From the NCBI GenBank assembly GCA_038326205.1, contig JBBQJV010000010.1, forward strand, positions 11,904 through 75,903: a stretch of 64,000 nt of DNA. The letters are read 5' to 3'. The stretch is from UBA7672 sp038326205 (GTDB lineage Bacteria; Pseudomonadota; Alphaproteobacteria; Caulobacterales; Hyphomonadaceae). The translations under genes and the position numbers were made by a program. Each line of letters opens with the position of its first letter. The stretch's first letter is position 1. The notes under the pieces were generated by a model. The model searched no databases. It saw nothing but the letters and a program-made list of their open reading frames with translations, and was not told the DNA's origin. Shown in pieces: positions 61,737 through 64,000 of the stretch.

Positions 61737-62809
61737 AGGCGCGGCTGGTCGTCGATGATGCGGTCGGCGAAACGCGCCGGCTTCTGCTCGACGAACAGGG
61801 GCGGCCCTTCCGCCTGCATCTTGAACGCTGGAGCGAGCGCGGCGTGCGGGCGCTGCTCAATGAGGTGCGATGGGGCAGGGTGCGCGCGCGCATTCCGGGC
61901 AATCGCGGTTGGTTTGTCGACCTGGGCCACGGACCCGAAGGCGTTGTCGAGCCAACGCAGGCAATGCGTCTGATCGAAGGCGCGATGCTGGCTTTCCGCG
62001 TCAAGGCCGAAGCGTGGGCCGACAAGGGTCCGCTGCTGAGCCTCGGAGACATATCGCCCAAGTTTGCGCCGCCGGATCGGCCTGCCCTGCACGTGGCGCC
62101 GCCGATGGATTCCTTTCTCGAAGGCGTCACGATCAGCGCGCCAATCTCGAATTCCGAAGCGGCCCGCGCCGAAGCGCGCATATTGATCGATGCCGCCATC
62201 GACGAAGCGTCACACGCCATCGTCCAGCTGACCGGCGGCGGCGACATCGCGGTCGATGTGGCGCGCGCCGCTGTGGTCATCGATGTCGATGGCGGGTCGC
62301 GCAAGTCCGGTGGGGATACAGAACATTTTGCGCAGGAGTTGAACCTTGCGGCGGCGGAGGCGGCAGCGCGGCAGATATCGCTGCGCTCGCTTGGCGGGCT
62401 GGCGTTGGTCGACTTCGTCGGCATGAAACAGGCCGAAGGCCGCCGCGCGTTGGTGGCGAAATTCCGCGAGGCGCTCAGCCTTTATCTCGGCCGCAGCAGC
62501 GACGTGCTGGAAATGTCGCGCTTCGGCGTCGTCGAGGCTGCGATCGCGCGGCGCGGCCGGCCACTGTCCGATGCGCTGGCGATGGGGGCGGTGGAGCGGG
62601 CGGCGCTGGAAACGCTTCGCGCCGTAGAGACTGCGGGATGGCACGATCGCGGCGCGCGGCTGGCGGCGCGTGTCAGCCCGGAGGTGGAAGCCTGGCTCGA
62701 TCACGACCATATTGGTTGGCAGAAGTCGCTCGGCGACCGCATCGGCCAGCGCTGGAGTGTTGAGGCGACGCCGGGCCATGGCCTCCATGCAGATGTAAGG
62801 AGTGTTTGA
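61733..62809 (+). CDS. Short RNase E/G-family protein
   Basis: A 358-residue RNase E/G-like protein. An S1-like part ('RGVRALLNEVRWGRVRARIPGNRGWFVDLG', to about 110) precedes the DNase I-like catalytic core. Asp184 in 'VVIDVDGGSRKSGG' and Asp227 in 'ALVDFVGM' match the two metal-binding Asp of E. coli RNase E. The CPxC zinc-link and the small domain that build the tetramer are absent; the protein has no cysteine. Probably an rRNA or mRNA processing enzyme as in other alphaproteobacteria. Starts inside the maf stop. Confidence 0.88.
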   Translation: MKARLVVDDAVGETRRLLLDEQGRPFRLHLERWSERGVRALLNEVRWGRVRARIPGNRGWFVDLGHGPEGVVEPTQAMRLIEGAMLAFRVKAEAWADKGPLLSLGDISPKFAPPDRPALHVAPPMDSFLEGVTISAPISNSEAARAEARILIDAAIDEASHAIVQLTGGGDIAVDVARAAVVIDVDGGSRKSGGDTEHFAQELNLAAAEAAARQISLRSLGGLALVDFVGMKQAEGRRALVAKFREALSLYLGRSSDVLEMSRFGVVEAAIARRGRPLSDALAMGAVERAALETLRAVETAGWHDRGARLAARVSPEVEAWLDHDHIGWQKSLGDRIGQRWSVEATPGHGLHADVRSV

Positions 62810-63000
62810 TGGCCTGCCCGATGTGTTCAAAACCCGCGCTAAGGCCCTACGCCCCGTTCTGCTCGCGCCGCTGCGCCGACGTGGACCTCTCGCGCTGGCT
62901 CAAGGGCAGCTATGCGATTCCGGGCAGGGGAGGGGAGGACGCCGAGGACAGTGTCGACGGCCCGCATTCTCCGGAAAACAGAGATGAAAACAACGGCTGA
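62809..63000 (+). CDS. yacG: DNA gyrase inhibitor YacG
   Basis: A 63-residue zinc-ribbon protein. The zinc ligands are Cys3, Cys6, Cys18 and Cys22 in 'ACPMCSKP' and 'PFCSRRCADVDLSRWL'. Known to bind and inhibit DNA gyrase in E. coli. The last 25 residues are acidic and disordered. AAGGAG lies just before the ATG at 62809; a TTG one codon earlier is an alternative. It ends the infA-maf-RNase-yacG unit. Confidence 0.92.
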   Translation: MACPMCSKPALRPYAPFCSRRCADVDLSRWLKGSYAIPGRGGEDAEDSVDGPHSPENRDENNG

Positions 63001-63019
63001 GGCCCCGGCCAAAAGCGTA

Positions 63020-63048
63020 TGGACAGGGAATAAGCCTTTCCCTATACA
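63020..63048 (+). promoter_or_regulatory. Sigma-70-type promoter of tRNA-Phe
   Basis: TGGACA at 63020-63025, a 17-base spacer, and TATACA at 63043-63048. The predicted start of transcription lies about 20 bases before the mature 5' end of the tRNA. Confidence 0.65.
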
Positions 63049-63075
63049 ACCCGCCTTATCGCCGCGAGGCGGTAC

Positions 63076-63151
63076 GCCCGGATAGCTCAGTTGGTAGAGC
63101 AGCGGATTGAAAATCCGCGTGTCGCTGGTTCAATTCCGGCTCCGGGCACCA
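63076..63151 (+). tRNA. tRNA-Phe (anticodon GAA)
   Basis: A 76-base cloverleaf with encoded CCA: acceptor GCCCGGA/TCCGGGC, anticodon stem GCGGA/TCCGC around TTGAAAA, T arm GCTGG-TTCAATT-CCGGC. All stems are well paired. Confidence 0.96.
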
Positions 63152-63198
63152 TTGTTCCCGCTTATTTCTGTTCTGTACCAGCTGCATATTTGCTCCGC

Positions 63199-63313
63199 TC
63201 GTTCCGACGAAAGTCGGGACCCAGGAACGGTCAAGTAAAAACGCACTGACTTGGAGCAGCAAACCAGACGAATACGCAGCGCCTGCCCTGGATCCCGACT
63301 TTCGTCGAGATGA
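63199..63313. repeat. Inverted pair of REP-like palindromes
   Basis: Arms of 27 bases at 63199-63225 and 63287-63313 are near-perfect inverted copies, separated by 61 bases. Each is itself a hairpin around CCGAC-GAAA-GTCGG. They share the pattern GATCCCG...CGnGAyGAACG with the element at 31470. The arrangement looks like a bacterial interspersed mosaic (REP pair). Confidence 0.6.
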
Positions 63314-63336
63314 ACGGCGGTGGAGCGCGCCTTCCT

Positions 63337-64000
63337 CTAAGTGGCCAACACGCCCACCCGTTGCAGCGTCCATAACACGCCCGTTGCTGCGATCAGCGCG
63401 GCGGCGGGTATGACGAACGCCCGGCGATAGAGGTTTGATCGGTTCACTGATTTCAGGGCCAACCGGACCAGAAACGCGACGATGCCGGTCGCTACCAGCA
63501 CGGTGAGGTGGCCGAGTTCGACGCCCAGCGTGACGCCGGTGAGGCCGGCCGTGAGGTCGGCGATTTCAAGATAGACCTTCATCACCGAGCCGAAGCCGAG
63601 CCCGTGCAGCAGGCCGAAGGCGAACACCACGGGCAGACGCCAGGCCGTGCCGTCCTTGAACAGGATCGCCTCGATCGCCAGCACGGTGATGGAGACGGCG
63701 ATCAGCGGCTCGATGATCTCGATCGGCGCCGAGACGAGCCCGGTGGCGGCAAGGCCGAGCGTGATGGTGTGGGCGAGGGTGAAGGTCGTCACCTGCGTGA
63801 TCAGCGACGGCCAGTTGCGGGCGTTCAGATACAGCGCGATCACAAACAGCACATGGTCCATGCCCTGCGGCAGGATGTGCTGGTAGCCGAACTCCATGAA
63901 CGTGCCGACGTTGTCGAACCACATCGGCTGATCCCCGGAACTCTCCACTTGCGCGTCATGCCACACTACGCCCGCAGGACGGAGGGTGGCGGAAAGGGTG
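63337..64000 (-). CDS. HupE/UreJ_2-type membrane protein (5' end beyond window)
   Basis: An integral membrane protein with about six helices; the HupE/UreJ family carries nickel or cobalt permease-like proteins, though many members are of unknown role. 'GYQHILPQGMDHVLFVIALYL', 'FTLAHTITLGLA', 'FGLLHGLGFG' and 'GVELGHLTVL' show the conserved histidines. The frame stays open to the right edge ('TLSATLRPAGVVWHDAQVESSG'), which resembles the periplasmic part preceding the membrane domain in long members, so the gene probably extends further. A GTG at 63966 would be the only in-window start. Confidence 0.8.
   Translation of the reverse strand, partial: TLSATLRPAGVVWHDAQVESSGDQPMWFDNVGTFMEFGYQHILPQGMDHVLFVIALYLNARNWPSLITQVTTFTLAHTITLGLAATGLVSAPIEIIEPLIAVSITVLAIEAILFKDGTAWRLPVVFAFGLLHGLGFGSVMKVYLEIADLTAGLTGVTLGVELGHLTVLVATGIVAFLVRLALKSVNRSNLYRRAFVIPAAALIAATGVLWTLQRVGVLAT

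Overview
The window is about 64 kb of GC-rich DNA from an alphaproteobacterium. No 16S gene is present, so the order is open, but gene order points to the class: dusB-ntrB-ntrC-ntrY-ntrX-hfq-hflX; murA-DUF2948-hisD-UPF0262-infA-maf-RNase E/G-yacG; lipA followed by a COQ10/RatA-type START protein; and pmbA-IMPase-DUF4170 next to lipid A genes. Genes are densely packed, with many ATGA or GTGA overlaps. I saw no insertion sequence, prophage, CRISPR array or integron. The DNA looks chromosomal and mostly core, with patches of lineage-specific lipoproteins.

Layout. 1-9 kb: a partial aldo/keto reductase with a palindromic operator, a non-coding stretch ending in a strong terminator, a thioredoxin-like lipoprotein, a membrane-anchored PIG-L protein, a frameshifted secreted protein, a thiolase, a YihY membrane protein, a VanX-type dipeptidase, a hotdog protein and a dienoyl-CoA isomerase. 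9-21 kb: DUF4197 protein, alpha/beta hydrolase, the lipid A/Kdo operon on the minus strand (DUF374 acyltransferase-waaA-lpxK-lpxL-like), a dual-specificity phosphatase facing it, and pmbA-IMPase-DUF4170-MsbA-type ABC exporter on the plus strand. 21-26 kb: receiver-like protein, lipoproteins, metG, a small gene split by an in-frame stop, and a TylF-type methyltransferase. 26-42 kb: tRNA-Thr, alpha-2-macroglobulin plus PBP1C, patatin lipoprotein, pgi, cytochrome c, DOMON-like/NamZ-like pair, a decayed TPR gene, an acyl-CoA synthetase and lipA. 42-47 kb: two tandem paralogous lipoproteins, a three-repeat secreted protein, a CinA-type amidase and ispDF. 47-56 kb: nitrogen-regulation operon through hfq and hflX. 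56-64 kb: second tRNA-Thr, murA-hisD-infA-maf-RNase-yacG run, tRNA-Phe with a clear promoter, and a partial HupE/UreJ gene.

How they work together. Several blocks concern the envelope: lipid A/Kdo synthesis and export, cell-wall synthesis (murA, PBP1C), wall-fragment turnover (NamZ-like and VanX-like enzymes, both without signal peptides) and many lipoproteins. The ntr block holds two sensor kinase/regulator pairs; both regulators lack the sigma-54-contacting GAFTGA loop. The most notable observations are those two regulators, the three-repeat protein with exactly conserved cysteine spacing, the tandem lipoprotein duplication, three gene lesions (frameshift, in-frame stop, decayed TPR gene), the altered HPDDE motif of the PIG-L protein, and a possible small RNA at about 0.9-1.2 kb.
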